Shown: positions 1 through 8,565 of the stretch, one piece after another
Numbering within the stretch: the stretch's first letter is position 1
How the letters are laid out: each line of letters starts with the position of its first letter
Source: Paractinoplanes brasiliensis
GTDB taxonomy: Bacteria; Actinomycetota; Actinomycetes; Mycobacteriales; Micromonosporaceae
NCBI RefSeq assembly: GCF_004362215.1
Contig: NZ_SNWR01000001.1
Location: 4,260,001-4,324,000 of the forward strand
DNA length: 64,000 nt
Direction: 5' to 3'
Program-made: the position numbers and the translations under genes
Notes under the pieces: generated by a model
Database searches by the model: none
Told to the model about the DNA's origin: nothing
Seen by the model: the letters and a program-made list of their open reading frames with translations, nothing else

Positions 1-1
1 A

Positions 2-550
2 TTGATGATCTTCGGTCCTGTGCTGCTCGGCATCGCACTGGCTGTGCGGTGCACGTCGCGCGGGCCGGTACTCTTTCGTCAGGTACGGGTCGGTCGTGAC
101 GGTCGATTGTTCCGTATTTTCAAGTTCCGGAGCATGTATGTGGATGCCGAGGCGCGGCTCGCCGAGCTGAAGCATCTGAACGAGCACGACGGCGTGCTTT
201 TCAAGATCCGTGACGATCCGCGGGTGACCCGGGTCGGGCGGTATCTGCGCCGGTTCTCGCTGGACGAGCTGCCGCAGCTGCTGAACGTGCTGCTGGGGCA
301 GATGTCGCTGGTCGGGCCGCGGCCTCCGCTGCCGTCCGAGGTGGCGGCGTACGCCGACGACGTGCGGCGCCGGCTCGCCGTCAAGCCGGGCATGACGGGC
401 CTGTGGCAGGTATCCGGGCGTTCGGACCTGCCATGGGAGGAAGCGGTCCGCTTGGACCTGCGCTATGTGGAGAACTGGACCCTGAGTTTGGATCTGGTGA
501 TCCTCTTGCGCACCATGACGGCAGTGGTGCGCTCCTCCGGAGCGTACTGA
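2..550 (+). CDS. Polyprenyl-phosphate sugar-1-phosphate transferase, C-terminal part (cut by window start)
   Basis: This is the catalytic domain of a bacterial sugar transferase (WbaP/ExoY/CpsD type), which moves a sugar-1-phosphate onto undecaprenyl phosphate at the membrane to start exopolysaccharide or glycan synthesis. The 182 visible residues hold the end of a hydrophobic segment (residues 1-17), then the family signature FRIFKFRSM (37-45), the SLDELPQLLNVL block (86-97), SLVGPRPPLP (102-111) and PGMTGLWQVSGR (128-139). The reading frame is open to the window edge, so the start and any N-terminal transmembrane half lie upstream. The next gene begins 22 bases later on the same strand, so the two may be cotranscribed, although no functional link is evident. 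The family is certain; the sugar and acceptor cannot be told. Confidence 0.93.
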   Translation: MMIFGPVLLGIALAVRCTSRGPVLFRQVRVGRDGRLFRIFKFRSMYVDAEARLAELKHLNEHDGVLFKIRDDPRVTRVGRYLRRFSLDELPQLLNVLLGQMSLVGPRPPLPSEVAAYADDVRRRLAVKPGMTGLWQVSGRSDLPWEEAVRLDLRYVENWTLSLDLVILLRTMTAVVRSSGAY

Positions 551-572
551 GGGCGTAGAGGAGCGGCTAGAG

Positions 573-1463
573 ATGAGCGAGCGGACAGAGACGTCGGCGC
601 GCGTGAACTCCCAGCGGGAGAGCAACGACGGCGGAGTGCCGCCGGTGAACGACGCGGCCTTCGCCCGTTGGCTGGCCGACCGTGCGGGTCAGACCCTGCT
701 CCAGGTACGCGACGAGATGGGCTTCGCCGACGGCAAGGCCCTCAAGGTGGCCGGTGACAAGGCCGCCCACCACCTGATGCGGGCCGAGCTGGCCCGGTGG
801 CGCCCGGCCGACGCCGTGCTCTCCGAGGAGGACGACCACGCCCGCGACGCGTGGAGTGAGGGCGAGCAGACCACCGTACGCCCGGAGCGTCTCGGCGCCT
901 CCCGCGTGTGGATCATCGACCCGCTCGACGGCACCCGCGAGTTCTCCGAGGAGGGCCGTTCCGACTGGGCCGTGCACGTCGCGCTCTGGACGGCCGACTG
1001 CTCGAGCCCGTCCTGCCTGGCCGCGGGCGCCGTGGCCATGCCCGCTCAGCACCGGACCATCGCGACCGACAAGTCCCCGGCGTACCCGCCCCTGCCGTTG
1101 AACGCGGCGGCGGGCGGCCCGATCCGGATCGCGGCGAGCCGCACCCGGCCCCCGGCCTTCGTCACCGCCCTGGCCGAGGAGATCGGGGCCGAGCTGGTGC
1201 CGATGGGCTCGGCCGGCGTGAAGATCGCTGCCGTGGTCAGCGGGGAGGCCGACGCGTACGTGCACGCCGGCGGCCAGTACGAGTGGGATTCGGCCGCCCC
1301 TGTCGCTGTGGCGTTGGCCACTGGCCTGCACGCTAGCCGAATCGACGGTTCTGAGCTGAAATACAACGAGGCCGATCCCAAGTTGCCTGACCTCGTGGTG
1401 TGTCGTAAGGATCTTGCTCCCCGGTTGCTTGCAGCGTTGCAGCGTCACCTTCCGTCAGAATGA
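573..1463 (+). CDS. cysQ: 3'(2'),5'-bisphosphate nucleotidase CysQ (inositol monophosphatase fold)
   Basis: The predicted enzyme hydrolyses 3'-phosphoadenosine 5'-phosphate (PAP) or PAPS in the cytoplasm and so tunes sulfate assimilation. The 296-residue protein carries the lithium-sensitive phosphatase metal site: SEEDD (84-88), IDPLDGTREF (115-124) and the distal WDSAAP (from residue 238). Length fits the family. The ATG at 573 follows GAGGAG in the short gap after the sugar transferase. cysD and cysN follow directly, which supports a sulfur role over a plain inositol phosphatase. The first 25 residues are hydrophilic and lie outside the conserved fold; an internal ATG or GTG start cannot be excluded. 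Confidence 0.9.
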   Translation: MSERTETSARVNSQRESNDGGVPPVNDAAFARWLADRAGQTLLQVRDEMGFADGKALKVAGDKAAHHLMRAELARWRPADAVLSEEDDHARDAWSEGEQTTVRPERLGASRVWIIDPLDGTREFSEEGRSDWAVHVALWTADCSSPSCLAAGAVAMPAQHRTIATDKSPAYPPLPLNAAAGGPIRIAASRTRPPAFVTALAEEIGAELVPMGSAGVKIAAVVSGEADAYVHAGGQYEWDSAAPVAVALATGLHASRIDGSELKYNEADPKLPDLVVCRKDLAPRLLAALQRHLPSE

Positions 1464-1522
1464 CGGTTGTCTCAGGGCAACATCCCCCGCTGTAACTCCT
1501 AGATCAAGTCTGGAGCCCACCG

Positions 1523-2434
1523 ATGAGCCAGACGAAGCCGTACCGCGTCTCGCATCTGGATGCCCTCGAAGCCGAGAGCATCTTCGTCATGCGCGAGGTC
1601 ATGGCCGAGTTCGAGCGTCCTGTCCTGCTGTTCTCGGGCGGTAAGGACTCGATTGTGATGCTGCGCCTCGCCGAGAAGGCGTTCGCTCCCGCGCGCATCC
1701 CGTTCCCGGTCATGCACGTGGACACCGGCCACAACTTCGCCGAGGTGCTCGAATACCGCGACCAGCGGGTCGCCGGCCTCGGGCTCAACCTGGTGGTCGC
1801 CAGCGTGCAGGAGGCGATCGACACCGGCCTCGTGCGCGAGTTGCCCGACGGCACCCGCAACCGGATCCAGACCCCGGTGCTGCTGGCCGCGGTTGAGAAG
1901 TACCGCTTCGACGCGCTGTTCGGCGGAGCCCGGCGCGACGAGGAAAAGGCACGCGCCAAGGAGCGCATGTTCAGCTTCCGCGACGAGTTCGGCCAGTGGG
2001 ACCCGAAGAACCAGCGGCCCGAGCTGTGGGCGCTCTACAACGGGCGGCACCACCCGGGCGAGTCGATCCGGGTGTTCCCGCTGTCGAACTGGACCGAGCT
2101 CGACGTCTGGCACTACATCGCCAAGGAGCGGATCCCGCTGCCGAGCATCTATTACGCGCACGACCGCGAGGTCGTCGAGCGCGACGGGATGTTCTACGCG
2201 GTCAACGAGTTCATCCGGCTGCGCGACGGCGAGACCTCTCAGGTGCGCCGGGTGCGTTACCGCACGGTTGGCGACGCCTCGCAGACCGCCGCCGTGCTCT
2301 CCGAGGCCGACACGGTGGAGAAGGTGATCGACGAGGTTGCCGCCACCCGGATCACCGAGCGGGGCGCGACCCGCGGTGACGACAAGGTCAGCGAGGCCGC
2401 GATGGAAGACCGCAAGCGAGAGGGCTACTTCTGA
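1523..2434 (+). CDS. cysD: Sulfate adenylyltransferase small subunit CysD
   Basis: CysD adenylates sulfate with ATP to give adenosine 5'-phosphosulfate (APS); its partner CysN drives the reaction with GTP hydrolysis. The 303-residue protein is of normal length and has the PP-loop SGGKDS at residues 38-43, followed by the family block HVDTGHNFAEV. The start is ATG 1523 with GGAGCC about 8 bases upstream. The stop codon TGA shares its last base with the cysN start (TGATG), so translation is coupled. The 59-base gap after cysQ shows no clear terminator, which fits one operon. Confidence 0.97.
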   Translation: MSQTKPYRVSHLDALEAESIFVMREVMAEFERPVLLFSGGKDSIVMLRLAEKAFAPARIPFPVMHVDTGHNFAEVLEYRDQRVAGLGLNLVVASVQEAIDTGLVRELPDGTRNRIQTPVLLAAVEKYRFDALFGGARRDEEKARAKERMFSFRDEFGQWDPKNQRPELWALYNGRHHPGESIRVFPLSNWTELDVWHYIAKERIPLPSIYYAHDREVVERDGMFYAVNEFIRLRDGETSQVRRVRYRTVGDASQTAAVLSEADTVEKVIDEVAATRITERGATRGDDKVSEAAMEDRKREGYF

Positions 2435-3732
2435 TGAGCCAGGGCGTCCTGGAGACCGAGGCTGCCCCCGCGGCCCGCATGGACCTGCTGCGGTTCGCCA
2501 CCGCGGGCAGCGTGGACGACGGCAAGTCCACCCTGATCGGGCGGCTGCTGTACGACACCAAGACGATTTTCGCCGACCAGCTCGAGGCGGTCGAGGCGGC
2601 CAGCGCCTCCCGCGGTGACGAGTACACCAACCTCGCGCTGCTCACCGACGGCCTGCGGGCCGAGCGGGAACAGGGCATCACGATCGACGTGGCCTACCGC
2701 TACTTCGCCACGCCCAAGCGCAAGTTCATCATCGCCGACACCCCGGGCCACATCCAGTACACCCGGAACATGGTGACCGGCGCGTCGACGGCGGACCTCG
2801 CGTTGATCCTGGTCGACGCGCGTAAGGGCCTGGTCGAGCAGTCCCGCCGGCACGCGTTCCTGACCAGCCTGCTGCGGGTGCCGCATCTGGTGCTCTGCAT
2901 CAACAAGATGGACCTGGTCGACTGGGACAAAGCGGTCTACGACAAGATCGCCGACGAGTTCACCTCGTTCGCGGCCAAGCTCGAGATCGGCGACCTGACG
3001 ATCATCCCGGTGTCCGCGCTGAACGGCGACAACATCGCCTCCCGCAGCGAGAACAGCCCGTGGTACGACGGCCCGTCGCTGCTGCACCACCTCGAGCACG
3101 TGCACATCGCGAGCGACCGCAACCTGGTCGACGTGCGGTTCCCCGTGCAGTACGTCATCCGTCCCCAGTCGACCACCGTGACCGATTACCGGGGTTACGC
3201 CGGCCAGGTCGCGTCGGGCGTGCTCAAGCCGGGTGACGAGGTGATGGTGCTGCCGTCCGGCATGACCAGCACGATCGCCGCGATCGACACCGCCGACGGC
3301 CCGGTCGACGAGGCGTTCCCGCCCATGTCGGTCACCGTGCGGCTCAACGACGAGATCGACATCTCGCGGGGCGACATGATCTGCCGGCCGCACAACGCCC
3401 CCGCCGTCGCCCAGGACATCGAGGCGATGGTCTGCTGGATGGACGAGACGGCCCCGCTGCGGGTCGGCGGCAAATACGCGATCAAGCACACCACCCGTTC
3501 GGCCCGTACGGTCGTACGCGGTCTGCAATATCGCCTGGACGTCAACACCCTGCACCGCGACGAGCAGGCCGACGCGCTTCAGCTCAACGAGATCGGCCGG
3601 GTGCGGCTGCGCACGACCGTGCCGCTGCTCGCCGACGAGTACCGCCGCAACCGTACGACCGGCGGTTTCATCCTGGTCGACGAGAGCACCAACCGCACGG
3701 TCGGCGCGGGGATGATCATCGAAGCCCAGTAG
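2434..3732 (+). CDS. cysN: Sulfate adenylyltransferase large subunit, GTPase CysN
   Basis: This is the GTPase subunit of ATP sulfurylase, a relative of EF-Tu. Visible motifs are the P-loop GSVDDGKS (25-32), the G2 region EREQGITIDVAYRYF (78-91), G3 DTPGH (102-106) and G4 NKMD (157-160), followed by two beta-barrel domains. The 432-residue length means no APS kinase (CysC) domain is fused at the C-terminus, unlike the mycobacterial CysNC fusion, and no cysC lies nearby. The 3' end overlaps the convergent STAS/ATPase gene by 17 bases. Confidence 0.97.
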   Translation: MSQGVLETEAAPAARMDLLRFATAGSVDDGKSTLIGRLLYDTKTIFADQLEAVEAASASRGDEYTNLALLTDGLRAEREQGITIDVAYRYFATPKRKFIIADTPGHIQYTRNMVTGASTADLALILVDARKGLVEQSRRHAFLTSLLRVPHLVLCINKMDLVDWDKAVYDKIADEFTSFAAKLEIGDLTIIPVSALNGDNIASRSENSPWYDGPSLLHHLEHVHIASDRNLVDVRFPVQYVIRPQSTTVTDYRGYAGQVASGVLKPGDEVMVLPSGMTSTIAAIDTADGPVDEAFPPMSVTVRLNDEIDISRGDMICRPHNAPAVAQDIEAMVCWMDETAPLRVGGKYAIKHTTRSARTVVRGLQYRLDVNTLHRDEQADALQLNEIGRVRLRTTVPLLADEYRRNRTTGGFILVDESTNRTVGAGMIIEAQ

Positions 3733-4588
3733 GGCGCTCGTTACGGACACCGGGCGGCAGTCGTGGGGCATCGTTCCGCGGCTGCCGTTTCGCTTTGGGC
3801 GGCCGCGGTTGCATCGTCGCCCAGACCACTTTCCCCGTACGGGTGGGCAGCGTGCCCCAGGCGACGGCGAGCGCACCGACCACCTGCAGTCCGCGGCCGC
3901 GTTCGTCGAGCGGCTGATCCCGGCGTACCCGGCTCAGTTTGATCAGCCGTGGCGGCGTGGCGACCCCGTCGGCCACGCTCAGGTGAATGCCCGCGCCGCG
4001 CAGGCTGACCGCGACCGTCATCTCCGTACGGGCGTGCTCGATCGCGTTGTTGACCAGCTCGCTCATCACCGACCGGGCCGGGTGCAGCAGCTCGACCCGA
4101 TCCCAGGCCAGGCACGCGTCGCTGATCAGGTTGCGGGCCAGGCTGGGCGCCTCGGGCTCCGGGGCGAGGGTCAGCGTGAGCCGCTCGGTCAGCGGCAACC
4201 GGCTTGCGATGGCCACCCGGGCCTGGCGCACCTTGGCATAAACGGGCAGGTAGGACCTCGCGCCGAGGCGCTGCATGCGATCGGCGAGCGGCAGGTCGGG
4301 CGGGATGCACAGGGCCAGCTGCACCGACGGGTCCATGGCGGCCGCCGCTTTCTGGGCCGCGACCCAGGTGGGGGCGCTGCTCGCGGTGGGATCGTCGAGC
4401 TCGGACAGGTCGACGATGAGCGCCTCGGGGTGCTCGGCCAGGCATTTGTGGAGCCGCTCGGTGGAGGTCTTCCACAGCGTGCGGTCCCACCGGCCTGCGA
4501 TGGCGAGGAGCACGACGGATGCATCCACATCACTCTCGAGGTGCAACGAGGGCTCCTTCGACGGCAGACACGCTGCGCGCAGGGACAT
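3716..4588 (-). CDS. STAS domain plus GHKL ATPase-fold protein (anti-sigma/anti-anti-sigma type)
   Basis: The N-terminal half looks like a STAS domain (VVLLAIAGRWD, then ALIVDLSELDD followed by PT), the fold of anti-sigma-factor antagonists. The C-terminal half looks like the HATPase fold of RsbW/SpoIIAB kinases: N-box SELVNNAIEHA, and a G-box-like DERGRGLQVV. Joining both in one 290-residue chain suggests a self-contained partner-switching regulator. The ATG at 4588 was chosen because longer readings run into the lacI gene; RBS is weak (GTGGCGG). The residues before the STAS domain are few. A plausible -10 (TATAAG) lies 29 bases upstream. The HATPase part is short, so kinase activity is uncertain; a protein-binding ATPase fold alone is possible. 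Confidence 0.75.
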   Translation of the reverse strand: MSLRAACLPSKEPSLHLESDVDASVVLLAIAGRWDRTLWKTSTERLHKCLAEHPEALIVDLSELDDPTASSAPTWVAAQKAAAAMDPSVQLALCIPPDLPLADRMQRLGARSYLPVYAKVRQARVAIASRLPLTERLTLTLAPEPEAPSLARNLISDACLAWDRVELLHPARSVMSELVNNAIEHARTEMTVAVSLRGAGIHLSVADGVATPPRLIKLSRVRRDQPLDERGRGLQVVGALAVAWGTLPTRTGKVVWATMQPRPPKAKRQPRNDAPRLPPGVRNERPTGLR

Positions 4589-4616
4589 GCCGCCACGGTA
4601 ATCGCCGACGCAGATC

Positions 4617-4622
4617 CTTATA
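4617..4622 (-). promoter_or_regulatory. Putative -10 box of the STAS/ATPase gene
   Basis: Read on the minus strand the bases are TATAAG, about 29 bases before the ATG at 4588. No good -35 is evident, so support is weak. Confidence 0.35.
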
Positions 4623-4660
4623 CCGACCCTTAGCTCCCGCGGGTGATCGGACTTAAGTAC

Positions 4661-4676
4661 TGCAACGTTGTATAGT
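4661..4676 (+). promoter_or_regulatory. lacI promoter -10 (TATAGT) with adjoining CAACGTTG operator
   Basis: The 8-base palindrome CAACGTTG (4663-4670) touches the -10 hexamer TATAGT (4671-4676), which itself ends 8 bases before the GTG start at 4685. A repressor bound here would block RNA polymerase. The same palindrome occurs twice in front of the arabinofuranosidase gene, so autoregulation by the LacI protein is the simplest reading. The short distance to the start implies a leaderless transcript. Confidence 0.75.
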
Positions 4677-4684
4677 GCGTCTTC

Positions 4685-5695
4685 GTGCCGCCGGGTCTCA
4701 AGGATGTCGCCGCGCGGGCCGGAGTGTCCATCAAGACGGTCTCCAATGTCGTCAACGGGTATGTGCACGTGGCCCCGGCGACGCGCGCCCGGGTGCAGGC
4801 GGCGATCGAGGCGCTCGGCTACGTGCCCAACCTCGCCGCCCGGCAGCTGCGCAGCGGCCGATCAGGGGTGATCGCGCTGGCCGTGCCCGAGCTGCAGTCA
4901 CCGTACTTCGCGGAGATCGCCGGGCTGATCGTGCAGGCAGCCGAGCGCCGGTCGTGGACCGTGTTGATCGACCAGACCGACGGGCACGCCGAACGCGAAC
5001 GCAACCTGGTCGCGGGCCTGCGCCGGCACGCCATCGACGGTCTGATCTTCAGCCCACTGGCCCTGGCGGGCGAGGAGCTGGCGCCGCCCGCCGGCACCCC
5101 CATGGTGCTGCTCGGCGAGCGGGTGTGGCACGGGCCGGCCGACCACGTGGCGATCGACAACACGTCGGCCGCGGCCGACGCCACCCGCCACCTGACCTCG
5201 CTCGGCCGCCGCCGCATCGCCGCGATCGGCGTCCAGGACAAGCCCTCGGCGGTGACGGCCCACCAGCGCCTGGCCGGTTATCGGGCGGCGCTGGCCGAGG
5301 CGGGGCTGGCCGCCGACCCGGCGCTCGAGATGCCCGCCGACGGCTTCCACCGCGCCGACGGCGCCGCGGCAATGGCCCGGCTGCTCGACGCGGCCCGGCC
5401 GCCGGACGCGGTGTTCTGCTTCAACGACCTGCTCGCCCTCGGCGCGTTGCGCACGCTGCTGTCCCGCGGGGTCGCGGTGCCGGGCGACGTCGCGGTGATC
5501 GGCTTCGACGACATCGAGGACGGGCGTTTCTCGACGCCCACGTTGAGCACGATCGCTCCGGATGCCCCGCGGATAGCGCAGTTGGCCGTCGACCTGCTGG
5601 CCGAACGCCTGGGCGACGGTCCAGCGGCCTCGGGCGCTCCCCGGGAGCTTCGGGTGGATCATCGCCTGGTGATCCGCGAGAGCACCGCGGGCTGA
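4685..5695 (+). CDS. LacI-family repressor of the arabinan/arabinoside operon
   Basis: This is a DNA-binding sugar-responsive regulator. The 336 residues show the LacI helix-turn-helix at the extreme N-terminus (LKDVAARAGVSIKTVSNVVN, then the hinge helix around NLAARQLRSG) and a periplasmic-binding-protein-like effector domain ending in FDDIEDGRFSTPTLSTI. The GTG start at 4685 has no Shine-Dalgarno but sits 8 bases after a TATAGT -10, so a leaderless mRNA is likely. The gene is followed, after 84 bases carrying two operator copies, by the GH51 gene, which makes this operon its obvious target. The inducer is probably arabinose or an arabino-oligosaccharide; that is inferred from the neighbours only. 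Confidence 0.9.
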   Translation: MPPGLKDVAARAGVSIKTVSNVVNGYVHVAPATRARVQAAIEALGYVPNLAARQLRSGRSGVIALAVPELQSPYFAEIAGLIVQAAERRSWTVLIDQTDGHAERERNLVAGLRRHAIDGLIFSPLALAGEELAPPAGTPMVLLGERVWHGPADHVAIDNTSAAADATRHLTSLGRRRIAAIGVQDKPSAVTAHQRLAGYRAALAEAGLAADPALEMPADGFHRADGAAAMARLLDAARPPDAVFCFNDLLALGALRTLLSRGVAVPGDVAVIGFDDIEDGRFSTPTLSTIAPDAPRIAQLAVDLLAERLGDGPAASGAPRELRVDHRLVIRESTAG

Positions 5696-5738
5696 CTCCG
5701 CATTTCATCGGTGTTTCGAGATCTTTGCGTGGGGCTCT

Positions 5739-5764
5739 TTACAACGTTGAATCCAACGTTGTAA
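5739..5764 (+). promoter_or_regulatory. Tandem CAACGTTG operators before the arabinofuranosidase operon
   Basis: Two exact copies of the palindrome CAACGTTG (5742-5749 and 5754-5761) lie 12 bases apart, inside a larger symmetrical element that begins TTACAACGTTG and ends CAACGTTGTAA. The same core abuts the lacI -10 box about 1.1 kb upstream. Placement 16 bases before the GH51 start is what a repressor or roadblock site would show. Confidence 0.8.
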
Positions 5765-5779
5765 AAACGAGGAATGCCA

Positions 5780-7231
5780 GTGGCGCAGCTCACTCTCGAC
5801 CCCGCGTTCCGGATCGCTCCCGTCGATCGCCGGCTCTTCGGCTCGTTCGTCGAGCACATGGGCCGGTGCGTCTACACCGGAATCTTCGAACCCGGGCACC
5901 CCTCGGCCGACGCCGACGGCCTGCGGACCGACGTGCTCGATCTCGTCCGCGAGCTCGGTGTCACCACCGTCCGCTACCCCGGCGGGAACTTCGTCTCCAA
6001 CTACCGCTGGGAGGACGGCGTCGGCCCCCGCGGCGACCGTCCCCGCCGCCTCGACCTGGCCTGGCGCAGCCTTGAGAGCAACGCCTTCGGGCTCAACGAG
6101 TTCATGCGCTGGGCCTCGCTGGCCGGCGTCGAGCCGATGATGGCGGTCAACCTCGGCACGCGCGGGATCGAGGCCGCCGCCGAACTGGTGGAGTACTGCA
6201 ACCTCGCCGACGGCACCGCAGCCGCCGATCTGCGCCGCAAGCACGGCGTCGCGCAGCCCCACGACGTACGGATGTGGTGTCTGGGCAACGAGATGGACGG
6301 CCCCTGGCAGATCGGCAGCCTGACCGCCGAGGAGTACGGCCGCCTCGCCACCCGGGCCGGGCACGCCATGCGCCGGGTCGACCCGAGCATCGAGCTGGTC
6401 GCCTGCGGCAGCTCCAACTCGGACATGCCGACCTTCGCGGCCTGGGAGGCGACAGTCCTCGAGCACGCGTACGACCAGGTCGACTACATCTCGCTGCACA
6501 GCTACTACGACCCCGAGAAGCACGACGACGCGAGCTTCCGGGCGTCCGCCGTCGACCTCGACGGCTTCATCGAGAACGTCGTCGCCACCGCCGACCACGT
6601 ACGGGCCAAGCTGCGCCGCAACAAGCGGATCAAGCTCTCGCTCGACGAGTGGAACGTCTGGTACCAGTCGCGGTTCACCGAGCCCGAGGACCGCGGCATC
6701 GAGGAGGTTCCCGCGCTGATCGAGGACGACTACAACGGCACGGACGCCGTCGTCGTCGGCAACCTGCTGATCAGCATGCTGCGGCACGCCGACCGGCTCA
6801 CCGTCGGGTGCCAGGCGCAGCTGGTCAACGTGATCGCGCCGATCCGCACCCGGGCCGGCGGCGAGGCCTGGCGCCAGACGATCTTCCACCCGTTCGCGCA
6901 CACCGCCCGGCTCGCCCGGGGAACAGTGCTGCGCCCCGCCCTCACCAGTCCCTCGATGAGCACCGGACGTTTCGGCGACGTGCCCGCCGTGGACGCCGTG
7001 GCCACCCATGACGAGCAGAGCGACGAGCTCAACGTCTTCGTCGTCAATCGCGGCACCGAGCCGGTGCCGCTCGCCGTCGACCTGCGGGCCTTCCCGCGGC
7101 ATCGGCTCACCCGGCACCTGACGCTCAGCTCCGACCGGCCCGAGCCCGTCGAGCAGGCGCCCTCCACAGAGATCCTCCTACCGCCCGTCTCCTGGCACGC
7201 GTTGTGCCTCACTCCCGAGGAGTCACGATGA
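5780..7231 (+). CDS. Alpha-N-arabinofuranosidase, glycoside hydrolase family 51
   Basis: The enzyme releases L-arabinose from arabinosides and arabino-oligosaccharides, and has no signal peptide, so it should act in the cytoplasm on imported oligosaccharides. Family landmarks are LFGSFVEHMGRCVYTGIFEP near the N-terminus, the acid/base glutamate in CLGNEMDGP (about residue 171) and the nucleophile glutamate in LDEWNVWY (about residue 290). Length 483 is typical. Two starts are possible: ATG 5774 is only one base from the GAGG, while GTG 5780 has AGGA six bases before it and gives a normal N-terminus, so I prefer GTG 5780. The stop overlaps the next start as ATGA. Confidence 0.95.
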   Translation: MAQLTLDPAFRIAPVDRRLFGSFVEHMGRCVYTGIFEPGHPSADADGLRTDVLDLVRELGVTTVRYPGGNFVSNYRWEDGVGPRGDRPRRLDLAWRSLESNAFGLNEFMRWASLAGVEPMMAVNLGTRGIEAAAELVEYCNLADGTAAADLRRKHGVAQPHDVRMWCLGNEMDGPWQIGSLTAEEYGRLATRAGHAMRRVDPSIELVACGSSNSDMPTFAAWEATVLEHAYDQVDYISLHSYYDPEKHDDASFRASAVDLDGFIENVVATADHVRAKLRRNKRIKLSLDEWNVWYQSRFTEPEDRGIEEVPALIEDDYNGTDAVVVGNLLISMLRHADRLTVGCQAQLVNVIAPIRTRAGGEAWRQTIFHPFAHTARLARGTVLRPALTSPSMSTGRFGDVPAVDAVATHDEQSDELNVFVVNRGTEPVPLAVDLRAFPRHRLTRHLTLSSDRPEPVEQAPSTEILLPPVSWHALCLTPEESR

Positions 7232-8565
7232 TCGATAAAAACCTCACCCGCCGGGGCGTACTCGGCCTCGGCCTGGGCGCCGGCGGCGCCGTGCTCCTCG
7301 GCGCCTGCGGCGACAGCGGCCCGAACGAGAAGGTCACCGGGGGCGGGCAGAACGCCGCGCCCGCCGCGACCTCGTACGACGGGCCCAACGTAGCGCTGGC
7401 CTTCTGGAACGGCTTCACCGGCGGCGACGGCCCGTTCATGAAGAAGCTGGTCGACCAGTTCAACACCGAGCACCCCAACATCAAGGTGTCGATGAACACC
7501 TATCAGTGGGCCGACTACTACCAGAAGACACCCGCCGCCGTGTCGACGGGCAACGGCCCCGACGTCGGCGTCATGCACGTCGATCACGTCGCCACGAACG
7601 CCGCCCGCGGGGTCATCCTGCCGTTGGAGGACCTGGCCAAGGCGCTGAACTTCAAGGCCGAGGACTTCTCGCCACCGGTCTGGAACGCGGGCGTCTACAA
7701 CAACACCCGCTACGCGATCCCGCTGGACGTGCACCCGCTCGGCTTCTTCTACAACAAGTCGGTGATGGAGAAGGGCGGTCTCGACCCGGAGAAGCCGCCG
7801 ACGAACAACGATGAGTACCAGGCGGCCCTGGAGGCGATGAAGGCCAAGGGCATCCAGGGCGACTGGGTCACCCCGTTCGAGTTCACCGGCAGCATGCAGT
7901 TCCAGTCGTTGCTCTGGCAGTTCGGCGGCAACCTCTTCGACGATCAGGGCACCAAGGCGCTCTTCGCCGAGCAGCCGGGCGTGCAGGCGCTGACCTGGAT
8001 GACCGACCACATCAAGAACGGCTACAGCCCCAAGAACGTGGCCCAGGACGCCGACCTCATCGCGTTGCGCAACGGCAAGAACGCCTTCAACTGGAACGGC
8101 ATCTGGACAATTAACACGCTCAAAGAGGACAAGAACCTCGAGTGGGGTGTGGCGCCGCTGCCGCAGATCGGGTCGCAGAAGGCCGCCTGGGCCGGTTCGC
8201 ACCAGTTCGTGCAGTTCAAGCAGAAGGCCAAGGACGACAACAAGCTGGCCGCCGGCAAGGTCTTCATCAACTGGATCAGCCAGCACTCGATCGAGTGGGC
8301 CCGCGGCGGCCAGGTGCCGGCCCGCGCCGAGATCCGCAACGGCGCCGACTTCAAGGCCCTGCCCGAGCAGTCGGCCATCGGCACGCAGATCGACTACCTG
8401 CACTTCCTGCCGCCGAAGCCCGGCATCGCCGACGTGATGGCCACCATGGTCACCGCGATCAACGAGGCTGTCCTGGGTCGCAAGGAGCCGGCCAAGGCGC
8501 TGTCCGACGGCGCCGCCAAGGCCAACCAGCTCCTGGAGCAGAACGCCAAGAAGTATGGCAGCTGA
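7228..8565 (+). CDS. ABC sugar transporter, substrate-binding lipoprotein
   Basis: This is a family-1 extracellular solute-binding protein of 445 residues that should capture arabino-oligosaccharides outside the cell. The signal has a twin-arginine pair (TRRGVLGLGLG, residues 7-17) and a lipobox LLGAC with Cys27, so Tat export and lipid anchoring are both likely. The mature part has the usual binding-protein features (VALAFWNGFTGGDGPF; MKKLVDQFNTEHPNIKV). The ATG at 7228 overlaps the previous stop as ATGA and has GAGGAG about 5 bases upstream. Two permease genes follow. The ligand is inferred from context. Confidence 0.93.
   Translation: MIDKNLTRRGVLGLGLGAGGAVLLGACGDSGPNEKVTGGGQNAAPAATSYDGPNVALAFWNGFTGGDGPFMKKLVDQFNTEHPNIKVSMNTYQWADYYQKTPAAVSTGNGPDVGVMHVDHVATNAARGVILPLEDLAKALNFKAEDFSPPVWNAGVYNNTRYAIPLDVHPLGFFYNKSVMEKGGLDPEKPPTNNDEYQAALEAMKAKGIQGDWVTPFEFTGSMQFQSLLWQFGGNLFDDQGTKALFAEQPGVQALTWMTDHIKNGYSPKNVAQDADLIALRNGKNAFNWNGIWTINTLKEDKNLEWGVAPLPQIGSQKAAWAGSHQFVQFKQKAKDDNKLAAGKVFINWISQHSIEWARGGQVPARAEIRNGADFKALPEQSAIGTQIDYLHFLPPKPGIADVMATMVTAINEAVLGRKEPAKALSDGAAKANQLLEQNAKKYGS

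Noticed and set aside
573..1448. Long minus-strand frame opposite cysQ
   Set aside because: It is the usual antisense shadow in GC-rich DNA; the plus strand has clear family motifs.
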